From Sulfitobacter sp. (GTDB lineage: Bacteria > Pseudomonadota > Alphaproteobacteria > Rhodobacterales > Rhodobacteraceae): DNA of 9,035 bases. The DNA lies in assembly GCA_026421135.1 (NCBI GenBank), contig JAPKCR010000052.1, positions 1 through 9,035 of the forward strand, read 5' to 3'. The notes under the pieces are model-generated. The model saw nothing but the letters and a program-made list of their open reading frames with translations. It searched no databases and was not told where the DNA came from. Position numbers and translations under genes: made by a program. How positions within the stretch are numbered: position 1 is the first letter of the stretch; every line of letters begins with the position of its first letter. Shown piece after piece: positions 1 through 7,963 of this stretch.

Positions 1-114
1 GGCACAACCGTTATCGCCCCAGCGGTTGCAAACGCGATTTTTAATGCCGTCGGTGCGCGGATGCGGCAATTGCCGATCCGGCCAGATGACGTTCTGGCGG
101 CAATTAAAGCCTAG
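1..114 (+). CDS. Molybdopterin-binding oxidoreductase, C-terminal end (xanthine dehydrogenase/aldehyde oxidase family), 5' end outside window
   Basis: Only the last 37 codons and a TAG stop are in the window; the reading frame is open from base 1. The residues APAVANAIFNAVGARMRQLP followed by PDDVLAAIKA match the usual ending of the large molybdenum-cofactor-binding subunits of the xanthine dehydrogenase/CoxL/isoquinoline 1-oxidoreductase group, where a conserved 'xPAxANAxFxAxGxRxRxLP' helix precedes a short 'L/IxPexVLxAL' tail. Members oxidise aldehydes, N-heterocycles or CO with water as the oxygen donor. The fragment contains no active-site residue, so subgroup and substrate cannot be assigned. 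It lies on the same strand as the channel gene, but a hairpin and a separate promoter lie between them, so they are probably not co-transcribed. Confidence 0.68.
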   Translation, partial: GTTVIAPAVANAIFNAVGARMRQLPIRPDDVLAAIKA

Positions 115-123
115 AGAAACTTC

Positions 124-152
124 AGGTGTCCGGGAAACCGGGCACCTAACTT
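124..152 (+). terminator. Candidate intrinsic terminator after the molybdopterin oxidoreductase
   Basis: A 10-bp stem (124-133 pairing with 138-147, one G-T wobble) closes on a GAAA tetraloop just 9 bases after the TAG stop, and is followed by a short, imperfect T-rich stretch (aactttct). The stem and its position fit a Rho-independent terminator. The T tract is weak, so termination may be incomplete. Confidence 0.6.
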
Positions 153-239
153 TCTACGTCAATTGTCGGATACTCCCTACGTTTAGAAGCATCTGAATAC
201 TGTGTCAGCCGCAGTGCACGGGCAATTCAACTGCTATCA

Positions 240-268
240 TTGACGCTGTTGAGCGGCTTTCACATAAA
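240..268 (+). promoter_or_regulatory. Candidate sigma-70 promoter of the mechanosensitive channel gene
   Basis: TTGACG at 240-245 (5 of 6 to the -35 consensus) is separated by exactly 17 bases from CATAAA at 263-268 (4 of 6 to the -10 consensus). It sits after the upstream hairpin and 67-112 bases before the two possible start codons of the channel gene. The assignment is by consensus and spacing only. Confidence 0.45.
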
Positions 269-379
269 ACAACTTACTTTTCTTTGGGATAAACTGCCCC
301 CATAAGGTGTCAGTCCGCTAAAGCAAGGGACGACATGCGCAAGCCCCCGGGCCAACTGTTGTTAAAAAAGAGAGTAACT

Positions 380-2809
380 ATGAAGAACGTTTCCAAAGCT
401 ACTGCCACATCTGGCAGCTCTCTGCAGCTTATCGGGGCGGTTCTTATTCTCAGCCTGTTTTTCCTCTTTCCAGTCTCGGCACAGGCACAATCGCTTTTCA
501 CCGGTGGTGTTAAGTCAACGCAATCTGACACAAGTGCTGACACCTCTGCCGAGGCTGATCAGACGCCATTGGCGACACTGCTTAAGGTTCTCAAAGATGA
601 CACTGCCCGCGCCGAACTGATCGCGGATCTGGAAAAAACCGTAACGCCAGAAACCTCGCCAATGGATCCGGTAACAGCTGAATCCATTCTTGAGACAGCG
701 GACCAACAAGGCATATCCATTGGACGGCAAATCGCGATGATTACCCAGAAAATCGGGCAAGACGCTGTTGGCACCGTTACAGCATTCTGGACATCCCTCA
801 AGGGTGGCGGCGGCGTATTCTCTGGCCTCAGCGGGGCAGAGCTGTCGGTACTTCTGGATGCGATACCGGGCCTTTTGACCGTCATCGCGATTACCATCGT
901 CTTGTTCGTTGTTTTACGCCGCTTTGCCCGGCACTTCTATGCAGGCATGGGCCGCAAAGCTGAAAATGCGGGCATTCTTGGGTCAATCGGGCTGTTCATC
1001 GGGTCCAACCTGCTGGACTTTTTTCTAGTGATCTTTGCATGGGCTGCGGGCTATTTGATTACGATCTTTGCGGTTGGCGAGTTCGGGCAAATCGGCATCC
1101 GGCAGTCGATGTATCTCAACGCATTTTTGCTGGTCGAGATGACCAAGGTCATTATCCGCGCGTTTCTGTCCCCTGTTGCATCTGGCTTGCGGATCGTACC
1201 CGTCAGCGACTTTGCAGCCCGGATCTTGACCAAATACCTTAGCATTGTCGTCAGCGTTCTAGGTTACGGCCAGCTTCTGATCGTGCCCATCATCAATCAA
1301 AGTGTGAACACTGCTGCCGGTTCTGGTGTGTCTGCGTTGCTGTCAGTTTTGGTGCTGCTGTATCTGGTCTATATCGTGCTGCGCCGCCGCGCGGATGTGA
1401 CCCGATGGCTGCAAGACGAGGCAGAGCCGCAACTGGCCGTCAGCCCTGCAGAACAGCCCACAATAGACGACCGCAAACATGGCGTGACCATGCGTCTGTT
1501 GCGCGGGCTCGCCGCGTTGTGGCATTGGGCGGTTCTGGGGTATATCGCCGCGATGTTCATAGTGGTGATGACCCAGCCCGCTGATGTGACGTTGAACGCT
1601 CTTATCGGATCGGGCAAGATTTTGGCCGCGATCATCGTGGCTGCGCTGCTTTCAGGGTTGCTGGCCCGTGCGGTGCACCGCGGCATTTCATTGCCCCGAG
1701 ACATCAACGAAAAACTGCCGCTGCTCGAGCGTCGTATCAACACGTTTGTGCCGCGCGCCTTTAGCTTGTTGCGTCTGGTTCTGCTGATCTGTGTGCTGGT
1801 GTTCACGCTGGATGTCATTGGAATGCTGGACATCAAGGGTTGGCTTGAAAGCCAGATCGGCCTTGCCATGACGACCGCCCTGATCTCGGTCGGTATCATC
1901 CTGACGGTTTCCTTTGGCATCTGGCTCGCACTGACATCCTTTGTCGATTACAAACTGAACCCGGAATACGGTGCCGTTCCGACATCGCGCGAAATGACGC
2001 TGCTGACCTTGATGCGCAACGCGGCAACGATTGCACTGGTCATACTGACGCTGATGTTCGTCCTTAGCGAAATTGGACTGGATATCGGGCCCCTGCTGGC
2101 ATCAGCCGGGGTGCTGGGGCTGGCAATTGGTTTTGGTGCACAAAAGATGGTGCAGGATATTATTACCGGCGTGTTTATCCAGTTTGAGAATGTCATCAAT
2201 GTCGGCGACGTTATCACTGTGGGCGGCACTACAGGCACTGTCGAGAAACTGTCCGTGCGGTCCGTATCCCTGCGGGACGTGCAAGGCGCGTTCCACATGA
2301 TCCCGTTTTCCACTGTGGACATGGTCAGCAACTATATGCGTGGCTTTGCCTACACCGTAACGGACATGGGCATCGCCTACCGCGAGAACGTCGAAGAGGC
2401 CAAGCAAGCCATGTTCGACGCATTCGAGCGTATGACCGAAAACGAACCCGAAATCGCCGGGAACATCATGGGCGAACTGGAATGGTTCGGCGTGCAATCG
2501 TTGGGCGACAGCGCCGTTGTTCTGCGCACGCGGATGAAGACCGAGCCGGGCAAACAATGGGGCATTGGCCGCATGTTTAACGGCTATCTCAAGACTGTGT
2601 TTGACGAGCGCGGCATTGAAATACCGTTCCCACAGCAAACCATCTGGCTGGGCGAGAACAAGGACGGAAATACGCAGCCGTTCAAGATCGAAGGCGCTGA
2701 AAAACAGAGGACTTCGTCAGGCGAAAAGCACGAGACGAAACAGATCGAAAGCGATGATGTGCCTGACAGTGATGATGCCGATGATCCGGAAGGTGGGGCA
2801 GCACGCTAA
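380..2809 (+). CDS. MscS-superfamily mechanosensitive ion channel, large YbiO-like type
   Basis: Inner-membrane channel expected to open under membrane tension and release osmolytes during hypo-osmotic shock. From the ATG at 380 it is 809 residues. A signal peptide is visible: hydrophobic core at about 15-32, then a probable cleavage site VSAQA|QS after residue 36. A periplasmic stretch (about 37-155) is followed by roughly eleven hydrophobic segments. The last one, about 555-600, carries the pore-helix motif GLAIGFGAQKMVQDIITGVF. The MscS beta domain follows (FENVINVGDVITVGGTTGTV) and then the alpha/beta C-terminal domain up to about 765. The tail from about 770 is hydrophilic and acidic (ESDDVPDSDDADD). 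Length, signal peptide and the FEN..N.GD..T.G..TGTVE pattern match E. coli YbiO rather than small MscS. The start is uncertain: an in-frame ATG at 335 has a better ribosome site (AAGGGA at 325-330), giving 824 residues, but 380 gives a more normal signal-peptide n-region. It appears to be a single-gene unit. Confidence 0.93.
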   Translation: MKNVSKATATSGSSLQLIGAVLILSLFFLFPVSAQAQSLFTGGVKSTQSDTSADTSAEADQTPLATLLKVLKDDTARAELIADLEKTVTPETSPMDPVTAESILETADQQGISIGRQIAMITQKIGQDAVGTVTAFWTSLKGGGGVFSGLSGAELSVLLDAIPGLLTVIAITIVLFVVLRRFARHFYAGMGRKAENAGILGSIGLFIGSNLLDFFLVIFAWAAGYLITIFAVGEFGQIGIRQSMYLNAFLLVEMTKVIIRAFLSPVASGLRIVPVSDFAARILTKYLSIVVSVLGYGQLLIVPIINQSVNTAAGSGVSALLSVLVLLYLVYIVLRRRADVTRWLQDEAEPQLAVSPAEQPTIDDRKHGVTMRLLRGLAALWHWAVLGYIAAMFIVVMTQPADVTLNALIGSGKILAAIIVAALLSGLLARAVHRGISLPRDINEKLPLLERRINTFVPRAFSLLRLVLLICVLVFTLDVIGMLDIKGWLESQIGLAMTTALISVGIILTVSFGIWLALTSFVDYKLNPEYGAVPTSREMTLLTLMRNAATIALVILTLMFVLSEIGLDIGPLLASAGVLGLAIGFGAQKMVQDIITGVFIQFENVINVGDVITVGGTTGTVEKLSVRSVSLRDVQGAFHMIPFSTVDMVSNYMRGFAYTVTDMGIAYRENVEEAKQAMFDAFERMTENEPEIAGNIMGELEWFGVQSLGDSAVVLRTRMKTEPGKQWGIGRMFNGYLKTVFDERGIEIPFPQQTIWLGENKDGNTQPFKIEGAEKQRTSSGEKHETKQIESDDVPDSDDADDPEGGAAR

Positions 2810-2823
2810 TCCCGCCGGGCAGA

Positions 2824-2862
2824 AAAAAGCCCCCCGTTCCAAATCGGAACGGGGGGCTTTTT
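2824..2862. terminator. Bidirectional intrinsic terminator between convergent genes
   Basis: A near-perfect hairpin: GCCCCCCGTTCC (2829-2840) pairs with GGAACGGGGGGC (2846-2857) around the 5-base loop AAATC. It is flanked by an A run on the left (2823-2828) and a T run on the right (2858-2862, then CGTTTTCT). Each strand therefore sees a GC-rich stem followed by a U tract. It lies 14 bases after the channel-gene stop on the + strand and about 20 bases after the stop of the ThDP enzyme on the minus strand, so it can end both transcripts. Confidence 0.93.
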
Positions 2863-2881
2863 CGTTTTCTATCTGCCTTGA

Positions 2882-4450
2882 TTACAGAACTGCTTCGATA
2901 AGGTAAGGGCCTTGGGTCGCCAGACCGGTCTCAATGGCCAATTCCAGCGCCTCGCAATCGGTGACTTGTGTTGCTTCGACGCCCATCGACCGGGCCATCT
3001 CTACAAACTTCAATGTGGGCCGATCCAGCGACAGCATGTCCATCGCCTTGGGGCCTGCGTTACTGACACCAACATTGGTCAGCTCTCCGCGCAGAATCTT
3101 GTAAACGCGGTTGGCGAATATGATGATCGTCACATCCAGTTGTTCCCGCGCCATCGTCCACAATGCCTGAATAGTGTACATTGCACTGCCGTCCCCGACC
3201 AAGGCCAAGACCTTGCGATCAGGGCACGCAACCGCCGCACCGATTGAAACAGGCAACCCATAGCCGATGGAGCCACCGCAGTTGTTCAACCATGTGTGTT
3301 TAGGCGCGCCTGCTGTGATGGGAAAGAACGCCCGACCTGTGGTAATCGCCTCGTCCACAACAATGGCGTTCTCAGGAATTGTGCGCCCCAATACCGCTGC
3401 AATACCATCAGGATCAAGCGGGCCAGTAGGCTTGTCTGGCACGACAGCGTCGGCGACATTGGCCGGTGCTGTGTCTTTGGCATCTGCCCCGTCGCACAGA
3501 CCAGCAAGCGCGCTTGTTATGTTTTGAGATGTTTTGCACAGATCAATGATTTCAGTTCCCGGTGCCGTCAATATCGCGGGTTTCCCCGGATAGGCAAAGA
3601 ACCCGATGGGCGCGCGGGCACCAACAAGAACGATCCGCTTGAAAGGTTCAAGCGTCTTGAGCGCCTGATCAATCGGATATGGTACGCGGTTGATGATGAC
3701 CCGCCCTACCCCACGTTCAAGTCTGGAATTGGACCATTCACACAATAATGCGCAGCCCGTTTTCGCGGCGATACGTCCGGCTGTCTTTAATGACGCCTCG
3801 TCAAGTGCAGCACCGCCTAACAACAGCAAACTTTCTGGTCCGGACAGTGCTGCGATGGCGCTTTCCAATGCAGCTTCGTCATAGGCTGGTCTGGGATCTG
3901 CCGGGATCGGCGGTGCTACTATGCCACCTTCGTTCCATGCGGTATCGCTGGGCAGCATCAAGGTGGCGACCTGACCGGGGGCCACATTCGCGGCATGCAC
4001 GGCCTTGGCCGCATCCGCACCGACTTCGGTGGCCGAAAGCGAGGTATGCACCCAATGGGAAACGGGGCCGGCGACGCCTTCGATATCCGACGTCAGGGGT
4101 GCGTCAAGTTCGATGTGGCTAACCGCATGTTCGCCAACAATGTTCACCACGCCGGAACCGGCTTTTTTTGCGTTGTGCAGGTTGGACAATCCATTCGCCA
4201 GGCCCGGCCCAAGATGCAGCAATGTGCAAGCTGGTTTGCCCGCCAGCCGAAAATAACCGTCCGCCGCACCGGTTGCGACCCCTTCTTGAAGCACAAGGAT
4301 TGACCGCATGCCGGGCACATGGTCAAGCGCGGCAACAAAGTGCATCTCGGAGGTGCCAGGGTTGGTAAAACAGGTATCAAGCCCGCTATCGAGCAAGGTT
4401 TTCACAAGGCTTTCAGCGCCGTTCATCGGCGTATCGTCTGAGGTGCTCAC
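2882..4450 (-). CDS. ThDP-dependent enzyme of the acetolactate synthase/benzoylformate decarboxylase superfamily
   Basis: Cytoplasmic thiamine-diphosphate enzyme expected to decarboxylate or carboligate a 2-oxo acid; substrate unknown. From the GTG start it has 522 residues with the three usual domains. The N-terminal PYR domain has NPGTSEMHFVAALD (30-43) and the cofactor-activating glutamate in LQEG (E56). A central domain follows, then a C-terminal PP domain with the ThDP/Mg motif GDGSA (419-423) and, after the usual spacing, FANRVYKILRGEL. Databases usually call this family 'acetolactate synthase large subunit', but the FAD/substrate motif RFDDR of true enzymes is replaced by GARAPIGFFAYPGKP and no small-subunit gene is adjacent. 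The GDGSAMYTIQALWT block and a His in LLHLGPG (H79) resemble benzoylformate decarboxylase. I chose GTG at 4450 because AAAGGA lies 7 bases upstream; an ATG at 4480 would overlap the ligase gene by 14 bases, and ATG at 4426 (MNGAESL) lacks a ribosome site. It is the second gene of a two-gene unit with the ligase. Confidence 0.85.
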   Translation of the reverse strand: MSTSDDTPMNGAESLVKTLLDSGLDTCFTNPGTSEMHFVAALDHVPGMRSILVLQEGVATGAADGYFRLAGKPACTLLHLGPGLANGLSNLHNAKKAGSGVVNIVGEHAVSHIELDAPLTSDIEGVAGPVSHWVHTSLSATEVGADAAKAVHAANVAPGQVATLMLPSDTAWNEGGIVAPPIPADPRPAYDEAALESAIAALSGPESLLLLGGAALDEASLKTAGRIAAKTGCALLCEWSNSRLERGVGRVIINRVPYPIDQALKTLEPFKRIVLVGARAPIGFFAYPGKPAILTAPGTEIIDLCKTSQNITSALAGLCDGADAKDTAPANVADAVVPDKPTGPLDPDGIAAVLGRTIPENAIVVDEAITTGRAFFPITAGAPKHTWLNNCGGSIGYGLPVSIGAAVACPDRKVLALVGDGSAMYTIQALWTMAREQLDVTIIIFANRVYKILRGELTNVGVSNAGPKAMDMLSLDRPTLKFVEMARSMGVEATQVTDCEALELAIETGLATQGPYLIEAVL

Positions 4451-4466
4451 GTCATTTTCCTTTGAA

Positions 4467-6035
4467 TCAGGTTTTGGCATTTTCCCAAAACGGGATGCGG
4501 AGTTCTTTTTTCAGGATCTTCCCGATGGAACTGCGCGGCAGGACTTCGCGCGCCTCGACCGCTGACAACCGCTGGCTCTTGCCTAGCTTTGCGTTCGCAT
4601 CAGAGCAAATTTGTTCGGGACTGCGGGATGCACCCTTGCGCAGGACGACCAAGCCATACGGCGTCTCGCCCCACGCGTCAGATGGCACACCGATTACGGC
4701 TGCATCGCTCACGTCGGGATCGGCCAACAACACCAGTTCAAGGTCATCAGCATAAATGTTCAGCCCGCCCGAGATGATCATATCTTTCTTGCGGTCCGAC
4801 AGGATCAGAAACCCGTCCTCGTCAAAACGGCCCATATCTCCGGACCGGAAAAACACCTGTCCGTCCGCATCGCGCCAAATGTAATCGGCGGTCAAGTCAT
4901 CGCGCCCGAAATAGCCCGCCATCATGGTGGGACCGCGGCCACAAATCTCTCCGACTTGGCCCTTTGGCACTTCATTCCCGGTCTCGTCGATCAGGCGAAT
5001 TTCATTGCCCGGCGCTGGCTGTCCGACGGTGTGCAACTTGTCCGGATGCTCGGCAGAATTCAGAACAGTGACACCGCCCCCTTCCGTCAGGCCATAATAT
5101 TCCAACAGCTTGCCCGGGAAACGCGCCAATACGTCTGCTTTTACTTCCGCCCGCAAAGGTGCCGAGGTCGAGAACTTGACCCGCATGGAAGACAGATCAA
5201 AGCTATCGAAATCAGGCACTTCCATAATGCGCTTATATTGGACCGGCACCAGCATTGTGTGGGTAATTTTTTCACGTTCCACGATCTCGAGGTAACCGCG
5301 CGCGTCAAATTTCGGCATCAAATAAACGGTCGAACCGCCGTATAGCGTGGGCAGGAAAGACACGATTGTTGTGTTTGAATACAACGGCGTCGACAGCAGG
5401 GTGCGTGCATCGTCATCATAACCGTTTGGCGTCACGCGGTCCATCTGCGCGGCCCGCATCATGTGATTGTGCAAGATACCTTTGGGCGTGCCGGTCGTGC
5501 CCGAAGAATAGATCAGGTTGAACGCATCCGACATATCCAGCGGAATGTTCGGGTCGGTATCCTCCGCCGCCTCGACCGCCGCGTCAAAGTCATCAAACGC
5601 GAGATGGTCGAAATCAATCGCAAAACGGGCGATGTCCAGATCGGTCACGAACCCCTCAACCAGATCAAGATACTGCTTTGCCACAAAAATCGCGCGTGCG
5701 CTGCAATCGGTAAGCATCTTTTCGAGCGCATCTGGCGACGCCATTGTCGACAGGGGCGTCACGCAGGCTCCAGCCCGAAGGATTCCCATGAACAGCTCGG
5801 CATAGGGGATCGAGTTTGGCGAAATAATCGCGATATTGTCGCCCTTTTTCACGCCCATCGACAGCATCAAATTGGCAATCTTGTTGATCCGCGTATTGAA
5901 CGCGCCCCATGTCACCTGCTGCCCTTCGCACACCAGCGCCAGTGTATCCGGGTGGGCTTGTGCGTTGGCGCGCACGACCTCGACAATTGTTTTGGTAGGC
6001 TTGTTCGCGGGCGCGGGTGGATTGATCGGTATCAT
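4467..6035 (-). CDS. Acyl-CoA synthetase (AMP-forming, ANL superfamily, class I adenylate-forming enzyme)
   Basis: Expected to activate a carboxylic acid with ATP to an acyl-AMP and transfer it to CoA in the cytoplasm. The protein has 522 residues, normal for the family, and all core motifs are visible in order: the P-loop-like A3 motif YSSGTTGTPKG (176-186), YYGLTEGG (313-320), the ribose-binding aspartate in RSGD (397-400), the hinge region SDRKKDMIISGGLNIY (413-428), and the C-terminal catalytic lysine in SIGKILKKELR (K506). The hinge motif reads NIYADDLE instead of the common NIYPxEIE. No signal peptide or membrane segment is seen. The ATG at 6035 is preceded by AGGA with an 8-base spacing. 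The gene ends 16 bases before the preferred start of the ThDP enzyme, so the two are probably translated from one mRNA and may act on the same compound. The acid activated cannot be deduced; aromatic and medium-chain acids are both possible. Confidence 0.92.
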   Translation of the reverse strand: MIPINPPAPANKPTKTIVEVVRANAQAHPDTLALVCEGQQVTWGAFNTRINKIANLMLSMGVKKGDNIAIISPNSIPYAELFMGILRAGACVTPLSTMASPDALEKMLTDCSARAIFVAKQYLDLVEGFVTDLDIARFAIDFDHLAFDDFDAAVEAAEDTDPNIPLDMSDAFNLIYSSGTTGTPKGILHNHMMRAAQMDRVTPNGYDDDARTLLSTPLYSNTTIVSFLPTLYGGSTVYLMPKFDARGYLEIVEREKITHTMLVPVQYKRIMEVPDFDSFDLSSMRVKFSTSAPLRAEVKADVLARFPGKLLEYYGLTEGGGVTVLNSAEHPDKLHTVGQPAPGNEIRLIDETGNEVPKGQVGEICGRGPTMMAGYFGRDDLTADYIWRDADGQVFFRSGDMGRFDEDGFLILSDRKKDMIISGGLNIYADDLELVLLADPDVSDAAVIGVPSDAWGETPYGLVVLRKGASRSPEQICSDANAKLGKSQRLSAVEAREVLPRSSIGKILKKELRIPFWENAKT

Positions 6036-6101
6036 CGACTATTCCTGATCTGGTTCGCTTGTCGCCCGTGAAACATTGTTGCGCGGACGATCTTGGGACC
6101 A

Positions 6102-6129
6102 GTTGTAGCGATCAGAAATAAACTTGCAA
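6102..6129 (-). promoter_or_regulatory. Weak candidate promoter for the ligase/ThDP enzyme pair
   Basis: In the 105-base gap between the SulP stop and the ligase start, the minus strand reads TTGCAA (6124-6129), a 16-base spacer, then TACAAC (6102-6107). Each box matches 4 of 6 consensus positions. No convincing terminator hairpin was seen in the gap, so read-through from the SulP gene remains possible. Confidence 0.22.
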
Positions 6130-6140
6130 ATGGATGTATC

Positions 6141-7868
6141 TTAGGCGGCTGATTTTCTCAGGGTATCAAATGCCGCGTGCTGGGACAGGAACACCTTACC
6201 CGTTAGATCCGCAATGAAATGCTGTTTTTGCAGCTTGTCCATGACTGGGCCTTTAACCTCGGACAGGTGCAGCTTGATCCCCATATCTTTGAGCCGCGCA
6301 TTGATAGCCTCAAGCGATTCCAGCGCGCTAAAGTCGATTTCGTTGATGGCCGAACACATAAGAACCACATGCTGGATCGCCTTATCGCCGGCAAGCCGGT
6401 CATAGATATAATCCTCAAGGAAGCGCGCATTGGCGAAATACAGGCTTTCGTCGATGCGCAGTGTCAGGATTGTGGGGTCAGTTTCTACGCTGTGCCGAAG
6501 AATGTTGCGGAAGTGCTGAGTTCCCGGAACCAGCCCCACTTCGGCAATATGTGGTTTGGTGGTTTTGTAGAGATGCAAGAAAATTGACAGCACAACCCCA
6601 CAGGTCACACCCAATTCGACACCACTGCCCAAAGTGACCAACATCGTGGCAAGAACTGCCGCGAAATCGGCCTTGGAATAGCTCCAGGACTTCTTGAGGA
6701 TACTGAAATCTACCAGCGTCAAGACAGCAACGATGATCGTGGCCGCAAGGGTGGCTTGCGGCAGGAAGAACACCAGCGGGGTCAATGCAAGTGCTGCAAT
6801 CGCAAGACCGACCGCAGTAAATGCACCAGCTGCAGGGGTCTCGGCACCGGCGTCAAAGTTCACAACAGAGCGCGAGAACCCGCCCGTTACAGGAAATCCG
6901 CCAGTGAAAGCCGCGCCAAGGTTAGCCGAGCCCAAACCGATCAACTCCTGATCAGGGTCGATCCGTTGGCGCTTTTTTGCGGCCAAGGTTTGTGCGACCG
7001 AAATCGATTCAACAAATCCGATGACCGAGATTAAGATGGCAGGCAACAAAAGCGCGCCCATCAAATCGAATGAAAAATCGGGCAGTGTAAGAGGCGGCAG
7101 ACTTTGTGGGACAGCACCAACGATGCGCACACCATGATCGGACAATCCGAACAGCCAGACAATCACTGTTGTAAGAACGACAGCTCCTACCGGCCCCGCT
7201 TTGGTAATTACATCTGCCGTTCCCGCGCTGAACCCTTTGGATTTCAACAACGGTTTTAGCCCCTTACGAACCCAAAACAGAAAGGCCGTTGCAGACACGC
7301 CAATGATCAGCGTGATCCAATTCGTCTCATTCAGATGAGTAAGGATCGAATGAACAAGTTCGATCAGGTTCTCGCCCGATGCATTGATGCCCAGAATATG
7401 CTTGATCTGGCTTGCTGCGATGATGACGCCGGACGCCGTTATAAAGCCTGCAATTACCGGATGAGACAGGAAATTTGCCAGAAACCCCAGTTTAAAGACG
7501 CCCATCGTCAGCAAAATAGCCCCGGACAGGAACGCCAAAGTCAGGGCTGCCACGGCATAACCTATCGTGCCCTGATCCGCGATATTACCCAACGCCGCAG
7601 CCGTCATCAGCGACACAACCGCAACCGGCCCAACGGCCAAAGCACGGCTGGTACCAAAGATGGCATACAGCAAAATGGGGACGATCGACGCATAAAGCCC
7701 TGCTTCGGGCGGCAACCCTGCCAACAACGCATAGGCCAAAGATTGGGGGATCAACATGATCGTCACGATCACTGCGGCCATCAAGTCATTGGACAGCGAT
7801 GATTTGTTGTAACTGCGCCCCCAATCGAGGATTGGCAGATATTTGGACAGGTTCTGGAGCATTGTCAC
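6141..7868 (-). CDS. SulP family inorganic anion transporter with C-terminal STAS domain
   Basis: Inner-membrane transporter of the SulP/SLC26 family, whose bacterial members carry sulfate, bicarbonate or dicarboxylates, often with Na+ or H+. The 575-residue protein shows the family signature at about 39-90: IPQSLAYALLAGLPPEAGLY, then YAIFGTSRALAVGPVAVVSL. A further conserved stretch has GGFPVTGGFSRSVVN. Multiple hydrophobic segments run to about residue 435. A STAS domain occupies about 466-570, with FANARFLED and the NEIDFSALESL loop (about 509-519) expected for this regulatory domain. The start is uncertain between GTG at 7868 (weak GAAAG site upstream) and ATG at 7862. It lies downstream of persulfide-oxidation genes and an SQR remnant, on the same strand. 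This suggests, by context only, that it may move sulfate or another sulfur oxyanion. The sequence does not separate this from bicarbonate transport. Confidence 0.93.
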   Translation of the reverse strand: MTMLQNLSKYLPILDWGRSYNKSSLSNDLMAAVIVTIMLIPQSLAYALLAGLPPEAGLYASIVPILLYAIFGTSRALAVGPVAVVSLMTAAALGNIADQGTIGYAVAALTLAFLSGAILLTMGVFKLGFLANFLSHPVIAGFITASGVIIAASQIKHILGINASGENLIELVHSILTHLNETNWITLIIGVSATAFLFWVRKGLKPLLKSKGFSAGTADVITKAGPVGAVVLTTVIVWLFGLSDHGVRIVGAVPQSLPPLTLPDFSFDLMGALLLPAILISVIGFVESISVAQTLAAKKRQRIDPDQELIGLGSANLGAAFTGGFPVTGGFSRSVVNFDAGAETPAAGAFTAVGLAIAALALTPLVFFLPQATLAATIIVAVLTLVDFSILKKSWSYSKADFAAVLATMLVTLGSGVELGVTCGVVLSIFLHLYKTTKPHIAEVGLVPGTQHFRNILRHSVETDPTILTLRIDESLYFANARFLEDYIYDRLAGDKAIQHVVLMCSAINEIDFSALESLEAINARLKDMGIKLHLSEVKGPVMDKLQKQHFIADLTGKVFLSQHAAFDTLRKSAA

Positions 7869-7949
7869 GCCGGCTTTCGTTATTAGGTGGCAGGCAGAGT
7901 TTGGAACCCCAACCTTTTAAGCTTGTCCCCTGATCGGGGCCAGTAGCGC

Positions 7950-7963
7950 TTGATATTAATCAA
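7950..7963. repeat. Short AT-rich inverted repeat upstream of the SulP gene
   Basis: TTGATATTAATCAA has 5-base arms (TTGAT/ATCAA) around ATTA and overlaps the stop codon of the SQR remnant. It lies 82 bases before the SulP start, in otherwise GC-rich sequence. It has the shape of a small operator half-site pair, but a 5-base palindrome can easily be chance. The rest of the spacer (7869-7949) shows no convincing promoter. Confidence 0.2.

Noticed and set aside
155..182. Direct repeat CTACGT at 155-160 and 177-182 upstream of the channel gene.
   Set aside because: Six-base repeats at this spacing are expected by chance, and they do not line up with the candidate promoter.
1369..1920. A 183-codon minus-strand frame opposite the mechanosensitive channel gene, and a similar 178-codon frame at 2102-2638.
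   Set aside because: Both lie antisense to well-supported coding sequence, with low-complexity Ser/Arg/Thr-rich or unrecognisable translations and no domain pattern.
4611..5345. A 244-codon open frame on the + strand opposite the acyl-CoA synthetase gene.
   Set aside because: It lies wholly antisense to a gene with every family motif in order, its translation resembles no family, and GC-rich codon bias commonly leaves such long antisense frames.
7926..7938. A small hairpin CCCC-TGATC-GGGG between the SQR remnant and the SulP gene, considered as a terminator of the old sqr gene.
   Set aside because: The stem is only 4 base pairs and no T run follows on either strand.
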